Assembly (NCBI GenBank): GCA_937974415.1
Contig: CALJXB010000397.1
Span: 1 to 23,371, forward strand
DNA from: an uncultured Kiloniellales bacterium
GTDB lineage: Bacteria > Pseudomonadota > Alphaproteobacteria > Kiloniellales > JAKSDN01
DNA: 23,371 nt
Direction: 5' to 3'
In this document: one piece after another, positions 1 to 8,404 of the stretch
Numbering within the stretch: position 1 is the first letter of the stretch
How the letters are laid out: every line of letters starts with the position of its first letter
Notes under the pieces: model-generated
The model's database searches: none
Told to the model about the DNA's origin: nothing
Seen by the model: the letters and a program-made list of their open reading frames with translations, nothing else
Made by a program: the position numbers and the translations under genes

Positions 1-16
1 GGGGCCGCCGGCCCGT

Positions 17-55
17 GCGCCAGCCCCTGCAATATGCTAAAGGGCGCCAGCCCCT
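17..55. repeat. 12-bp direct repeat upstream of gltX
   Basis: GCGCCAGCCCCT occurs at 17-28 and again at 44-55, 27 bp apart start to start. The spacer holds a TATGCT hexamer (33-38) that could be a -10 element, but I see no -35 at proper spacing. Function unknown; it lies in the short leader of gltX. Confidence 0.5.
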
Positions 56-85
56 AAGCTTGCGAGTTCGAGAGAGCGTCCGCCG

Positions 86-1492
86 ATGTCCGTGGTCACA
101 CGATTTGCCCCCTCGCCGACCGGCTATCTTCACATCGGCGGCGCCCGCACGGCCTTGTTCAACTGGCTCTATGCACGCCACACCGGCGGGCGATTCGCCT
201 TGCGAATCGAGGATACGGACCGCAAGCGCTCCACGCCCGAGGCCATCGACGCGATCCTCTCCGGCCTGCGTTGGCTCGAGCTCGATTGGGACGGCGAGGT
301 GGTCCATCAGTTCGCCCGCGCCGAGCGGCATGCGGAAATGGCCCGCCGCCTTCTGGTCGAGGGCAAGGCCTATCATTGCTATTGCACGCCTGAAGAGCTG
401 GAGGCCATGCGCCAACAGGCCCGCGCCGAGGGCCGGCGCATGCTCTATGACGGCCGCTGGCGCGATCGCGATCCCGCCGAGGCACCGCCGGGCGTCGAGC
501 CGGTCGTCCGTTTCAAGGCTCCGCGCAGCGGCGAGACCCGGATCGGCGACTTGGTGCAGGGCCCGGTCACCGTGGCCAACGACCAGATGGACGACATGGT
601 TCTGCTGCGCGCCGACGGCACGCCGACCTATATGCTTTCGGTCGTCGTCGACGACCACGACATGGACGTGACCCACGTTATCCGCGGCGACGATCATCTG
701 ACCAACGCCTTCCGGCAGTATCACCTCTACGACGCGCTGGGTTGGCAGGCGCCGGCCTTCGCCCATATTCCGCTGATTCATGGGCCGGACGGCGCCAAGC
801 TCTCGAAACGCCACGGGGCGCTTGGCGTCGAGGCTTATAGGGACATGGGGTATCTGCCTGAAGCGCTGCGCAATTACCTCTTGCGCCTGGGCTGGTCCCA
901 CGGCGACGAGGAGATCATATCCACGGAGCAGGCGATCCAATGGTTCGACCTGGACGCCGTGGGCAAGGGCGCGGCGCGCTTCGACTTCGACAAGCTGAAC
1001 AGCCTCAACGGTCACTATATCCGGACCGCCGCCGACGAGCGCCTGCTGGACCTGCTGTGCCCGCTCTTGGAGGCGCACCTCGGAAAGCCCGTCGACGACG
1101 CTGGCCGCCGGCGCCTCAACGCCGCCTTGCCGGGCCTCAAGCCGCGTGCCGAGACCCTCGAGGCCCTGGCGGATAACGCGGCCTTCTACCTGCGGGACCC
1201 GCCCCTGCCGCTGACCGACAAGGCGGCGAAGCTCCTCACGCCGGAGTCTCGGGAACACCTCGAGCGGCTGCGCGAGACCCTCTCTGGGCAGGAGGATTGG
1301 AGCAAGGCCGCCCTGGAGATGAGGCTGCGCGAATTCGCCGCCGCCCGCGAGATCAAGCTCGGCGCCGTCGCCCAGCCCTTGCGGGCCGTCTTGACCGGGT
1401 CGACCGCCTCGCCGGGGCTGTTCGAAGTGATGGCCGTGCTGGGCCGCGCGGAGTGCCTGGCCCGGCTTGCGGCGCTTGGCGCCTATAGCTAA
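86..1492 (+). CDS. gltX: Glutamyl-tRNA synthetase
   Basis: This cytoplasmic class I aminoacyl-tRNA synthetase attaches glutamate to tRNA(Glu). The 468-residue protein has the expected family length. The N-terminal Rossmann domain carries the HIGH-type signature as HIGG (residues 16-19), and the KMSKS loop appears as KLSKR (238-242) followed by HGA. A CYC pair at 98-100 recalls half of the zinc site of bacterial enzymes; the usual second cysteine partner is not obvious. The C-terminal part is the helical anticodon-binding region. The ATG at 86 places the HIGG motif at the normal distance and has a purine-rich GAGAGAG stretch 9 nt upstream. It stands alone on the plus strand and converges with fabZ across a 21-bp gap. 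Many alphaproteobacteria lack GlnRS and carry two GltX paralogues, one of which may mischarge tRNA(Gln); which one this is cannot be told from the window. Confidence 0.97.
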   Translation: MSVVTRFAPSPTGYLHIGGARTALFNWLYARHTGGRFALRIEDTDRKRSTPEAIDAILSGLRWLELDWDGEVVHQFARAERHAEMARRLLVEGKAYHCYCTPEELEAMRQQARAEGRRMLYDGRWRDRDPAEAPPGVEPVVRFKAPRSGETRIGDLVQGPVTVANDQMDDMVLLRADGTPTYMLSVVVDDHDMDVTHVIRGDDHLTNAFRQYHLYDALGWQAPAFAHIPLIHGPDGAKLSKRHGALGVEAYRDMGYLPEALRNYLLRLGWSHGDEEIISTEQAIQWFDLDAVGKGAARFDFDKLNSLNGHYIRTAADERLLDLLCPLLEAHLGKPVDDAGRRRLNAALPGLKPRAETLEALADNAAFYLRDPPLPLTDKAAKLLTPESREHLERLRETLSGQEDWSKAALEMRLREFAAAREIKLGAVAQPLRAVLTGSTASPGLFEVMAVLGRAECLARLAALGAYS

Positions 1493-1493
1493 C

Positions 1494-1512
1494 GGCGGTG
1501 CCTCCGACCGCC
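1494..1512. terminator. Bidirectional hairpin between gltX and fabZ
   Basis: GGCGGT and ACCGCC form a perfect 6-bp stem with a 7-nt loop, filling the 21-bp gap between the two convergent stop codons. No U-tract follows on either strand, so intrinsic termination would be weak; its position between converging genes is the main argument. Confidence 0.5.
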
Positions 1513-1513
1513 C

Positions 1514-1984
1514 TCAATCGTCCCGGATCATCGCCGCGAAGTTCGCCTCCGCTACCAGCGCGCCGTCGACCCGCGCCTCGCCGCGGAACTTCCAGAAATT
1601 GCCCCGGCTGCGGAGCTTGGAGACCTCGACCATCAATTGGTCGCCCGGAAAGACCGGTTTGCGAAAGCGCGCATCGTCTACCGTCATGAAGTAGACCAGC
1701 TTGCCGGCGGCCGCACCTTCGAGGGTTTCGACCACCAGCACCGCGGCCGTCTGGGCCATGGATTCGATGATCAGGACACCCGGCATGACCGCATCGCGCG
1801 GGAAGTGGCCTTGAAAATACGGCTCGTTGATCGAAACGTTCTTGAGTCCGACCGCCTTCTCGTCAAGCGTCAGTTCCACGATCCGGTCCACCATGAGAAA
1901 CGGGAAGCGGTGCGGGATCAGCTCCATGACCCGCATGATGTCGATGGGAATCGAGCTCGTTCCGGTGACCGGTCGTTCCGTCAT
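1514..1984 (-). CDS. fabZ: 3-hydroxyacyl-ACP dehydratase FabZ
   Basis: FabZ dehydrates (3R)-hydroxyacyl-ACP to trans-2-enoyl-ACP in the type II fatty-acid elongation cycle. The 156-residue protein is a single hot-dog-fold domain of normal length. The conserved GHFP segment (catalytic His about residue 60) and the [11 protein letters not shown] helix start (catalytic Glu about 74) are both present. It is the last gene of the rpsB-to-fabZ series on this strand. In most alphaproteobacteria fabZ sits between lpxD and lpxA, where it competes with LpxA for hydroxyacyl-ACP; here neither neighbour is present. The ATG forms an ATGA with the TGA that ends a 67-codon open frame lying upstream. I chose this start because it gives the normal N-terminus ahead of the [11 protein letters not shown] segment. 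Confidence 0.96.
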   Translation of the reverse strand: MTERPVTGTSSIPIDIMRVMELIPHRFPFLMVDRIVELTLDEKAVGLKNVSINEPYFQGHFPRDAVMPGVLIIESMAQTAAVLVVETLEGAAAGKLVYFMTVDDARFRKPVFPGDQLMVEVSKLRSRGNFWKFRGEARVDGALVAEANFAAMIRDD

Positions 1985-2249
1985 GGCTGATTTGCGGCCC
2001 CCAAATCCCTCATTTCCGGAACCGGTTCAAATACCGTCCCGGGAATCACCGACGCTGTTGTGCCCGATCTGGCCCGGTTTATCAATCTCGCCGCCCGCGC
2101 CCGGCTAACCTCGACACCACCGAGCGACCCCACCGGCGCCCCTATCGCCGCCTGGCGGACAAGCTCTTGAAAGCTCAGATCTGATCAATTGCGCGAGCAG
2201 ATCGCCGGATCTGATTGCCCGGTTTGATTGCCCGGTTTGATTGCTCGAG
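1985..2249. other. Non-coding gap where lpxD is expected
   Basis: This 265-bp gap between ompH and fabZ holds no recognisable gene. It contains a degenerate 13-bp tandem array at its ompH end, a perfect GAACCGGTTC palindrome (2019-2028) near fabZ, and a 67-codon minus-strand open frame (2184-1981, no ATG near its beginning) whose TGA overlaps the fabZ ATG. That frame does not resemble LpxD to my eye. In related genomes lpxD normally occupies this position. Confidence 0.6.
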
Positions 2250-2263
2250 CTAATTGCCTGACG
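2186..2263. repeat. Degenerate 13-bp tandem array over the ompH stop
   Basis: Read on the minus strand, six consecutive 13-bp units end in GCAATCA or a close variant. Two are identical (AACCGGGCAATCA at 2212-2224 and 2225-2237). GCTCGAGCAATCA (2238-2250) is near-identical to GCTCGCGCAATTG (2186-2198). The first unit, 2251-2263, encodes the last codons of ompH, and the stop TAG spans the unit boundary. It looks like strand-slippage expansion followed by decay. Confidence 0.75.
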
Positions 2264-2807
2264 TGGCAAAATTCACGCTTGGCAGCCTTTGGTCCAAGCG
2301 CTGCAGAGCGTCCTCGGTGATATCGAGTTCGCGGCTCGCCAACACGATCGTCGCCTTGAGAAGAATCAGGTTGATGCCCCGCTCATCTGCGATCTCTTTC
2401 GCCACTTCGGCCAAGGCTTGGCGGACCTGGCGAATGCCTCGTCCGAACAACTCCTCCATCTCCTTCTGCCGGGTCACGAACTCCTGCTGCAAATTGTTCG
2501 CTTGTTCCTGCAACTCCTTGCGCTTGGCCGCGAAGGCCTCGGCGGAAAGAACGGCCCTCTGGCGCGCCAGTTCCTGATCCGCCGTGCGCAGGGCGTTTTC
2601 CTGCTCGCGCAGTGAGGTTTGGTGGGTTTGGCGCTGGTTGTCGATTTCCGCGCGCAAAGTGGCCGCGGCCTTGGAATCCCTGAGGATGCGCTCCACATCG
2701 AGGATGGCGATGACCGCGCCCTCCTGGGCCAGGGCCGAGCTCGACGTCAGAACGACGGCAAAGGTCAGACACAGGGCGGCCGTGAGTAGGCGTCGAGTGA
2801 GAAGCAC
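2250..2807 (-). CDS. ompH: Periplasmic chaperone OmpH/Skp
   Basis: Skp-type trimeric periplasmic chaperones hold unfolded outer-membrane proteins on their way to BamA. The 185-residue product starts with an N-terminal signal peptide (two Arg, a hydrophobic core, cleavage likely after the SSSALA segment near residue 26). Next come a short beta segment of the AVIAILDVERIL type and a long charged coiled coil (about residues 40-140) rich in Gln, Glu, Arg and Lys, as expected for the tentacle helices. I chose the GTG at 2807: it yields a clean signal peptide, has an AGG purine motif upstream inside the end of bamA, and overlaps the bamA stop region by only a few nt. A longer upstream frame adds residues without a signal sequence and lies inside bamA. 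The C-terminus runs into a 13-bp tandem repeat. Confidence 0.9.
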   Translation of the reverse strand: MLLTRRLLTAALCLTFAVVLTSSSALAQEGAVIAILDVERILRDSKAAATLRAEIDNQRQTHQTSLREQENALRTADQELARQRAVLSAEAFAAKRKELQEQANNLQQEFVTRQKEMEELFGRGIRQVRQALAEVAKEIADERGINLILLKATIVLASRELDITEDALQRLDQRLPSVNFATSGN

Positions 2808-2809
2808 GT

Positions 2810-5116
2810 CTAGAACCTGGTTCCGAAACTGAAGTTGACCAACTGGGTATTGTCGAAGTCTTCTTTGACGATGGCCCAACCGAGGTCCACCACAACCGGA
2901 CCGAAGGGCGAAATCCACGAGAACCCCGTCCCCACCGACATCCTTGGAGAGCTGCTGTCTTCCACGTCGGCGTCACTGCCGTCGATGCCCCAGGCCGCGC
3001 CGACGTCGGAGAATAACCGTCCGCGGAAATTAAGCTCAGGCGGCAAGCCGACCGGAAAACTGAGTTCCAGGGTCGTGGTGTAGAAGTGCTTGCCGCCCAG
3101 CGAGTCGCCCGTCAAACTATCGCGCGGGCCGACGCCGGCGGTGTCAAAGCCCCGCAGCGACGTTCCGCCGAGGAAGAAGCGATCGCTGACCTTGGTATCG
3201 TAATCAAGGCCGATGACATTCCCCACCTCCGAGGCGATCGTCGCCGTCACGTCTTCCAGGATGGGCTGGTAATAGGCGCCGCCGAGCGTGGTGCGCAAGA
3301 ATCGGACGTCACCGCCAAGGCCGGCCACTGTAGTGCCAAGTCGAAGAACATGCCCCTCGCGCGCATCGAATGGCTTGTCGCGCGTATCCCAACGCAAGGA
3401 CTGGCCGACGCTGGACTCCAGGTCCGTCCCCTCATCGTCCTTGACGAGTGCGGAGGCGTCGTTATCGACGTTGGTGACCTTCTCCTGTTTCAAAGTGTAT
3501 TTCCAGACCTGTCGCAGGTTTTCCTGGTAATCGTAGCCCGCACGCAGAGTTCCGCCTATGCGCTCCAGGTCGAAGGAACTCTCGTCGTTTTCCTTGACTG
3601 TTCGGAACAGATCGAAACCGGCAGAAAGGTCCCGGTCCAGGAAATAGGGTTCGGTGTAGCTGAGATCGACCGTCGACGCCACGCCAGAGATCGTGAAGCT
3701 GAGCCGCATGTCTTGGCCACTCCCCAAGAGATTGCGCTCGCGCAACGTGATCGACCCGAGAGGACCGGATTCCGACGAAAAACCCGCGGCAAAGGAGAGG
3801 TCGCCGGTGGCCTGCTCTTGAACCTCGGTGGTGATGAGCAGCTGATCGGCCTCGCTTCCCGGCTCGGTCTTCATGTCGACGGTTTGGAAGAAGCCCAAAT
3901 TCTCGATTCTTTGCCGAGAACGGTTCATCAGGGATGCGTTGAACGCGTCCCCTTCGACCAGGCGGAATTCGCGGCGAATCACCCGGTCCAGGGTTCGGAT
4001 GTTGCCTTCGATATCAATGCGCTCGACATAGACCTTCGGACCCTCGCGAATTTCGAAGGTCAGGTTAATGAGGCGTTGATCGCGATCGCGCTCGACCCGC
4101 GGCCTCACATCGACGAAAGCGAAACCGAGATTGCTGGCACTCTCCGTCAGATTGGAGATCGTGTCTTCGACCTCGGAGGCGTCGTAGGTCTCTCCTGAGG
4201 CGGCTGTAATCTGGCCCGTTAGGCTTTCCGGATCGAGATCCTTCAGCGTCGTGGTGATTTCGATGTCGCCGAAGGTGTACTGCGGCCCCTCCTCCAAGGT
4301 GAAGGTGACGATGAAGCTTTCCCGGTCGGGGGTGAGCTCCGCGACGACCGACAGGATCTGAAAGTCGGCGTAGCCTTCCTGCAAATAGAAGCGGCGCAAC
4401 AACTCCCGATCGAAGGTCAGGCGATCGGGGTCGAAGGTGTCGGTCGAGCTGAGGAAACGCCAAAAGGCCGTTTCCGAGGTGGCGATCTCGTCGCGCAGGC
4501 TTCCGTCCGAGAACGCGCGGTTGCCGATGAAGTTGATGGATTGAATTTTGGTGGTCGGGCCTTCGTTGATCTCGAACACCAGATCGACGCGGTTCTGGTC
4601 CAGTTGAATGACCTTTGCGTCGACCGTCGCGGCAAATCGGCCCTGACGGCGATAGAGTTCGAGTATGCGCTGAAGGTCGCTTTGCACCTTGGTGCGGGTA
4701 AAGACCACCCGCGGCCGCAGCTCGACCTCGGCCTCGAGGATCTCGTTATCGATCCGCAAGTTCCCCTCGAAGCCGATCTGATTGATGATCGGGTTCTCGG
4801 TGACGACAACGATGAGGGCGTTGCCGTCGCGCCGCAAGGTGACGTCCGCGAACAGGCCGGTGGCGAACAGGCTTTTCAGCGACGAGTCGATCTTGACCGG
4901 ATCGAAGGGCTCGCCGGGATTGACCCGCATGTAGGAGCGCACGGTGGTGGCATCCACCCGCTGGGCGCCCTCGATGCGAATCTCCTCGATGATGCCCCCC
5001 GAGAGAATCGACTGGGCCTTGGCCGCCCAAGGCAAAAGCGCAATGGCAAACAGGCCGAGGGCAACAACAAACCATGAGACGTTCGGCACGCGTCGCATGT
5101 TCGAAAGCCCGGCCAT
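2810..5116 (-). CDS. bamA: Outer-membrane protein assembly factor BamA
   Basis: BamA is the Omp85-family core of the BAM complex, folding beta-barrel proteins into the outer membrane. The 768-residue protein has a signal peptide ending near AKAQS (about residue 35), five POTRA repeats over roughly residues 37-420 (the first beginning EEIRIEGAQRVD), and a 16-strand barrel. The barrel carries the conserved RGF loop motif at about 655-657 and ends in a terminal Phe (NFSFGTRF), the usual outer-membrane beta signal. Start: the ATG at 5116 has a weak GGGA ahead; an in-frame ATG six codons in, directly before RRVPNV, would give a more typical signal peptide and is a real alternative. It follows rseP by 18 bp, so the two are very probably co-transcribed. 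Its presence shows a conventional diderm envelope even though lpx genes are absent here. Confidence 0.97.
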   Translation of the reverse strand: MAGLSNMRRVPNVSWFVVALGLFAIALLPWAAKAQSILSGGIIEEIRIEGAQRVDATTVRSYMRVNPGEPFDPVKIDSSLKSLFATGLFADVTLRRDGNALIVVVTENPIINQIGFEGNLRIDNEILEAEVELRPRVVFTRTKVQSDLQRILELYRRQGRFAATVDAKVIQLDQNRVDLVFEINEGPTTKIQSINFIGNRAFSDGSLRDEIATSETAFWRFLSSTDTFDPDRLTFDRELLRRFYLQEGYADFQILSVVAELTPDRESFIVTFTLEEGPQYTFGDIEITTTLKDLDPESLTGQITAASGETYDASEVEDTISNLTESASNLGFAFVDVRPRVERDRDQRLINLTFEIREGPKVYVERIDIEGNIRTLDRVIRREFRLVEGDAFNASLMNRSRQRIENLGFFQTVDMKTEPGSEADQLLITTEVQEQATGDLSFAAGFSSESGPLGSITLRERNLLGSGQDMRLSFTISGVASTVDLSYTEPYFLDRDLSAGFDLFRTVKENDESSFDLERIGGTLRAGYDYQENLRQVWKYTLKQEKVTNVDNDASALVKDDEGTDLESSVGQSLRWDTRDKPFDAREGHVLRLGTTVAGLGGDVRFLRTTLGGAYYQPILEDVTATIASEVGNVIGLDYDTKVSDRFFLGGTSLRGFDTAGVGPRDSLTGDSLGGKHFYTTTLELSFPVGLPPELNFRGRLFSDVGAAWGIDGSDADVEDSSSPRMSVGTGFSWISPFGPVVVDLGWAIVKEDFDNTQLVNFSFGTRF

Positions 5117-5134
5117 TTTTAGTCCCGGTATTAT

Positions 5135-6235
5135 CTAACTCAGAAAATGGACGATGTCGTTCCAGGTGACGAAGACCATCAGCCCCAGGACGAGCGCCAG
5201 TCCGATCCGGAAGCCGTACTCCTGGGCCCGTTCCCCCAAGGGCCGACCTCGTACCGCCTCGTAGGCATAGAACAGCAAATGCCCGCCGTCGAGAACCGGG
5301 ATTGGGAACAGGTTAATCAGGCCGAGGTTTATCGAAATCACGGCCATGAACTGCACGATCGCGAGAATGCCCATCTCTGCGGCTTGGCCGGAGATTTCCG
5401 CAATTCGCAAGGGGCCGCCGAGTTCGTCGGCCTTGCGGGTCCCGACGATGATTTGCCCCACCGCCTCGAAGATGGCACCGACCAGCGAGACCGTCTCCTT
5501 AGATGCCAGCCAAATCGAGGTCGCCGGATCGCGCTTTATGAATTCGGGCGCGCTGCCCTGAATGCCCAGCAAGCCGATTTCGTGCTCGTTCCCGAAATTG
5601 TCGGTGAAGGATTCCAGCCGCGGCGTGGCCGTGACGGTGAATTCGACACCATCCCGCAAGACCACCACCTCCAAAGGCTGGTCCGCCGCGATCCTCACGA
5701 TCCTCTGGATGTCCTCGAAGCGCTCGATTGTTGTGCCGTCGATGCGTACGAAGACATCCCCATCCATCAGGCCGGCGGCCTCGGCTGCCGAGTCCTCCTG
5801 GATTGCGCCGACCACCGGTGGCGTGAAGGGCTGGCCCACGAAAACATAAAGCCCGGCGAACAAGAGGATGGCGAAAATGAAGTTGGCAAGCGGCCCGGCG
5901 GCAACGATCCAGGCCCTCTGGCCCAGGCGCTTGGTCGGGAAGGCGACCGCTTGCTCTTCGGGGCTCATCTCCGCGACCGCGCTGTCGGGCATGCTGGCGG
6001 CATTGACGTCGCCGAACATCTTCACATAGCCGCCCAACGGGACCGCGCTGAATTTCCAGCGCGTCTGAGCCTTATCCGTCCAGCCGAATATCTCGGGGCC
6101 GAAACCGATCGAGAAGACCTCGACTCGCACGCCGTTCCAGCGCGCCACAAGGTAATGCCCAAGTTCGTGCACGAATACCAAAACCGTCAAAACAAAAAGA
6201 AACGGTATGGCGTATTCCAGGACCCATTCGAACAA
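5135..6235 (-). CDS. rseP: Site-2 protease RseP (zinc metalloprotease)
   Basis: RseP is an inner-membrane zinc protease that cuts anti-sigma factors and remnant signal peptides inside the membrane. The 366-residue protein has the HExxH motif as HELGH (residues 23-27) in the first membrane helix. A single PDZ domain lies around residues 130-200, and the LDGGHL motif (about 315-320) supplies the third zinc ligand. A last hydrophobic segment lies at the C-terminus. The start is a TTG at 6235: no ATG or GTG is available before the motif, and GGAG sits 6 nt upstream, so the unusual start is well supported. The 148-bp gap to dxr contains a promoter candidate, so rseP-bamA-ompH may also be transcribed on their own. 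Confidence 0.95.
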   Translation of the reverse strand: MFEWVLEYAIPFLFVLTVLVFVHELGHYLVARWNGVRVEVFSIGFGPEIFGWTDKAQTRWKFSAVPLGGYVKMFGDVNAASMPDSAVAEMSPEEQAVAFPTKRLGQRAWIVAAGPLANFIFAILLFAGLYVFVGQPFTPPVVGAIQEDSAAEAAGLMDGDVFVRIDGTTIERFEDIQRIVRIAADQPLEVVVLRDGVEFTVTATPRLESFTDNFGNEHEIGLLGIQGSAPEFIKRDPATSIWLASKETVSLVGAIFEAVGQIIVGTRKADELGGPLRIAEISGQAAEMGILAIVQFMAVISINLGLINLFPIPVLDGGHLLFYAYEAVRGRPLGERAQEYGFRIGLALVLGLMVFVTWNDIVHFLS

Positions 6236-6316
6236 GTCGATCTCCAGTCGAAGATGTCACACCTTACGGCTTTGGATTGCCAAGGAAGGGGATTTCATTT
6301 CCAGGCGACGCGGAAC

Positions 6317-6331
6317 GGCTGTGTGGCAGCC
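6317..6331 (-). other. Small hairpin in the rseP leader
   Basis: GGCTG and CAGCC pair perfectly around a 5-nt loop, about 80 bp upstream of rseP and just downstream of a promoter candidate. There is no U-tract; role unknown. Confidence 0.3.
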
Positions 6332-6343
6332 AAAGCGATCGCA

Positions 6344-6371
6344 GTAATACTCCAAATTCCCTAATCCTCAA
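6344..6371 (-). promoter_or_regulatory. Candidate sigma-70 promoter for rseP-bamA-ompH
   Basis: TTGAGG (6371-6366) and TATTAC (6349-6344) are separated by 16 nt in the dxr-rseP gap, giving a predicted 5' leader of about 100 nt. The match is moderate (4/6 in each hexamer). Confidence 0.35.
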
Positions 6372-6383
6372 AAACTCTTTTTC

Positions 6384-7583
6384 TTAACGTTCTGCGGCCT
6401 GGCCCACCGTGGCGGACGCCCGGCGGCGGGCCTCGCGGTCCAGCTCCAAGACCTCGGTTATGCTGCTGGGCGGCCGCGCCGGCATTGCCTCGAGGGTGTT
6501 CTCCACGACTCTGGCAATATCCAAAAACCCCAGCTGTCCTGCCAAGAACGCCTCGACCGCCACTTCGTTGGCGGCATTGAGCACGGTCGGCGCGCCGCCG
6601 CCCGCATCGAGGGACTCCCGGGCGATCCTGAGGGTCGGAAAGCGGCCGGGATCCGGCGCTTCGAAGGATAGATTGCCGATGGCCGCCAGATCCAGGCGTT
6701 CGCCCGCCACCGCCATTCGTCTCGGCCAGGCCAGGGTATAGGCGATCGGCGTGCGCATATCGGGCTGGCCCATCTGGGCCAGGACCGAGCCGTCCCTGTA
6801 GGCGACCATGGAATGGACCACCGACTGGGGATGAACCAGGACTTCGATCTGCGGCTCCGGCATGGCGAAAAGATAATGGGCCTCGATCAACTCGAGGCCC
6901 TTGTTCATCATGGTGGCGGAATCGACGGAAATCTTGTCGCCCATGTCCCAGTTGGGGTGGGCAACGGCCTGTTCCGGCGTCGCCCCGGCCATTTCGGCCA
7001 GCGACCATTCCCGAAACGGTCCGCCGGACGCTGTCAGTATGATGCGCTCGATGGTTTCGCGGCGGTCCTGCTCCAGGACCTGAAAGATCGCGTTGTGCTC
7101 GGAATCGACCGGAAGCAGGGTCGCACCACAGCGGGTCACCTCGGCCATCATGAGTTCGCCGGCGCAGACCAAGGTCTCCTTGTTGGCCAGGGCGACCATG
7201 GCGCCGCGTCGGACCGCCGCCAAGGTCGGCGCCAGACCGGCCGCGCCGACGATCGCGGCCATGACCCAGTCGGCCGGGCGCTCGGCCGCTTCGATCAAGG
7301 CTTGCGCGCCTGCCGCTACTTCGATCCCGGTGCCGGCGAGGGCCGATTGGAGATCGCCGTAACGGCGCTCGTCGCCGATCACGACCAGCTCCGGTCGCAG
7401 CCGCCGTGCCTGCTCGGCGAGCATTTCGGCCGAGTTGTAGGCCGTCAGGGCGACGATCCGGTAATCCTCCGGGCAGCGTCCGATCAGATCGATCGTGTTG
7501 CAGCCGATCGAGCCGGTCGAGCCCAGAATCGTGAGCGATTTCCGTTCCGGCGCGATCTGCGGCTTGATTGAAGGTACGGCCAT
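6384..7583 (-). CDS. dxr: 1-deoxy-D-xylulose 5-phosphate reductoisomerase
   Basis: Dxr converts DXP to 2-C-methyl-D-erythritol 4-phosphate with NADPH, the first committed step of the non-mevalonate isoprenoid pathway. The 399-residue protein has the NADPH-binding LGSTGSIG near residues 20-27. The metal ligands are in VDSEHN (Asp160, Glu162), the TASGGPF loop is at about 184-190, and the NKGLE motif carries the third ligand, Glu231. I chose the ATG at 7583, giving MAVPSIKP, with AGGGG directly upstream and only 8 bp after the cdsA stop. The frame stays open far upstream, but that part is antisense-quality sequence overlapping cdsA and is not protein. Isoprenoid supply links it to uppS in the same cluster. 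Confidence 0.97.
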   Translation of the reverse strand: MAVPSIKPQIAPERKSLTILGSTGSIGCNTIDLIGRCPEDYRIVALTAYNSAEMLAEQARRLRPELVVIGDERRYGDLQSALAGTGIEVAAGAQALIEAAERPADWVMAAIVGAAGLAPTLAAVRRGAMVALANKETLVCAGELMMAEVTRCGATLLPVDSEHNAIFQVLEQDRRETIERIILTASGGPFREWSLAEMAGATPEQAVAHPNWDMGDKISVDSATMMNKGLELIEAHYLFAMPEPQIEVLVHPQSVVHSMVAYRDGSVLAQMGQPDMRTPIAYTLAWPRRMAVAGERLDLAAIGNLSFEAPDPGRFPTLRIARESLDAGGGAPTVLNAANEVAVEAFLAGQLGFLDIARVVENTLEAMPARPPSSITEVLELDREARRRASATVGQAAER

Positions 7584-7591
7584 GCCCCTGC

Positions 7592-8404
7592 TTATCGTCC
7601 CGTCCACCAAATGACCAGGCTCACCACCAGGCCCACCGACAACACCCCGTCGACCCGGTCCAAGAGCCCCCCGTGCCCGGGGATCAGGTGGCTCGAATCC
7701 TTGGCACCGAATCGCCGCTTCAGGCGCGATTCGAAAAGATCGCCCGCCTGCCCGACGAGTGCAAGGCCCAGGCTCGCCAGCCCTATGGTCAGGGCGTTCC
7801 AGCCGGGCCAGAACGACGCTATCACGGCGCCGACGACGCCAGCCGCCAGCATGGCCCCGGCGAGGCCCGACCAGGTCTTGTTCGGGCTGACCGTGGGCGC
7901 CAGCTTGGGCCCGCCCAAAGTCCGGCCGGCGACGTAGCCGCCGGTGTCGGTGGCCCAGACCACCGCCAGCAGCCAGAAAATGATCCGCCAGCCGTCGTCG
8001 GGCCGGTCGCGGAGAAACAGCAGGCCGAGCCCGGCCGCCGCCAGATAAACGACCCCGCTTGGCAGCCAGAGCGCCGCCGGCGCGCCTCCGAACAGGAGCC
8101 ACCCGGCGAGCCCGAGCGCCGCCAGGCCGGCGATCGCCATGGCGACGCCATAGTGGCCCAACGCGCCCGCCAAGAGGGCGCAGAGCACCGCACCGACGGC
8201 GAGCCAGCCGTGAGGGGTGATCTCTCCGCCGCCGCACAGGCGGGCCCATTCCCAGGCCACGATCGCGCCCGCGGCGAGGATAAAGATCTCCATGTAGGGA
8301 GTGCCGAAATAAATCGCCGCCAGGACCGGCGGAGCAAGAATGACGGCCGAGACGACTCGAACGCGCTTTCGGCTCGTGTCAACCCGAGCTGGCCACGGCG
8401 CCAT
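7592..8404 (-). CDS. cdsA: Phosphatidate cytidylyltransferase CdsA
   Basis: CdsA makes CDP-diacylglycerol from phosphatidic acid and CTP at the inner membrane, feeding all phospholipid synthesis. The 270-residue protein is mostly hydrophobic, with roughly seven or eight membrane segments rich in Ala, Gly, Leu and Trp. The family signature lies at about residues 229-252: KRRFGAKDSS followed by the PGHGG and DRVD elements. The ATG at 8404 overlaps the end of uppS by 26 bp; no other in-frame start exists close by, so the overlap is probably real and implies translational coupling. It sits 8 bp ahead of dxr. Confidence 0.95.
   Translation of the reverse strand: MAPWPARVDTSRKRVRVVSAVILAPPVLAAIYFGTPYMEIFILAAGAIVAWEWARLCGGGEITPHGWLAVGAVLCALLAGALGHYGVAMAIAGLAALGLAGWLLFGGAPAALWLPSGVVYLAAAGLGLLFLRDRPDDGWRIIFWLLAVVWATDTGGYVAGRTLGGPKLAPTVSPNKTWSGLAGAMLAAGVVGAVIASFWPGWNALTIGLASLGLALVGQAGDLFESRLKRRFGAKDSSHLIPGHGGLLDRVDGVLSVGLVVSLVIWWTGR

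Noticed and set aside
5147..6364. 405-codon plus-strand open frame opposite rseP
   Set aside because: Antisense to a gene with intact catalytic motifs; composition typical of shadow frames.
7584..8249. Upstream extension of the dxr frame
   Set aside because: Overlaps cdsA out of frame and is Arg/Gly-rich; the family N-terminus begins at 7583.
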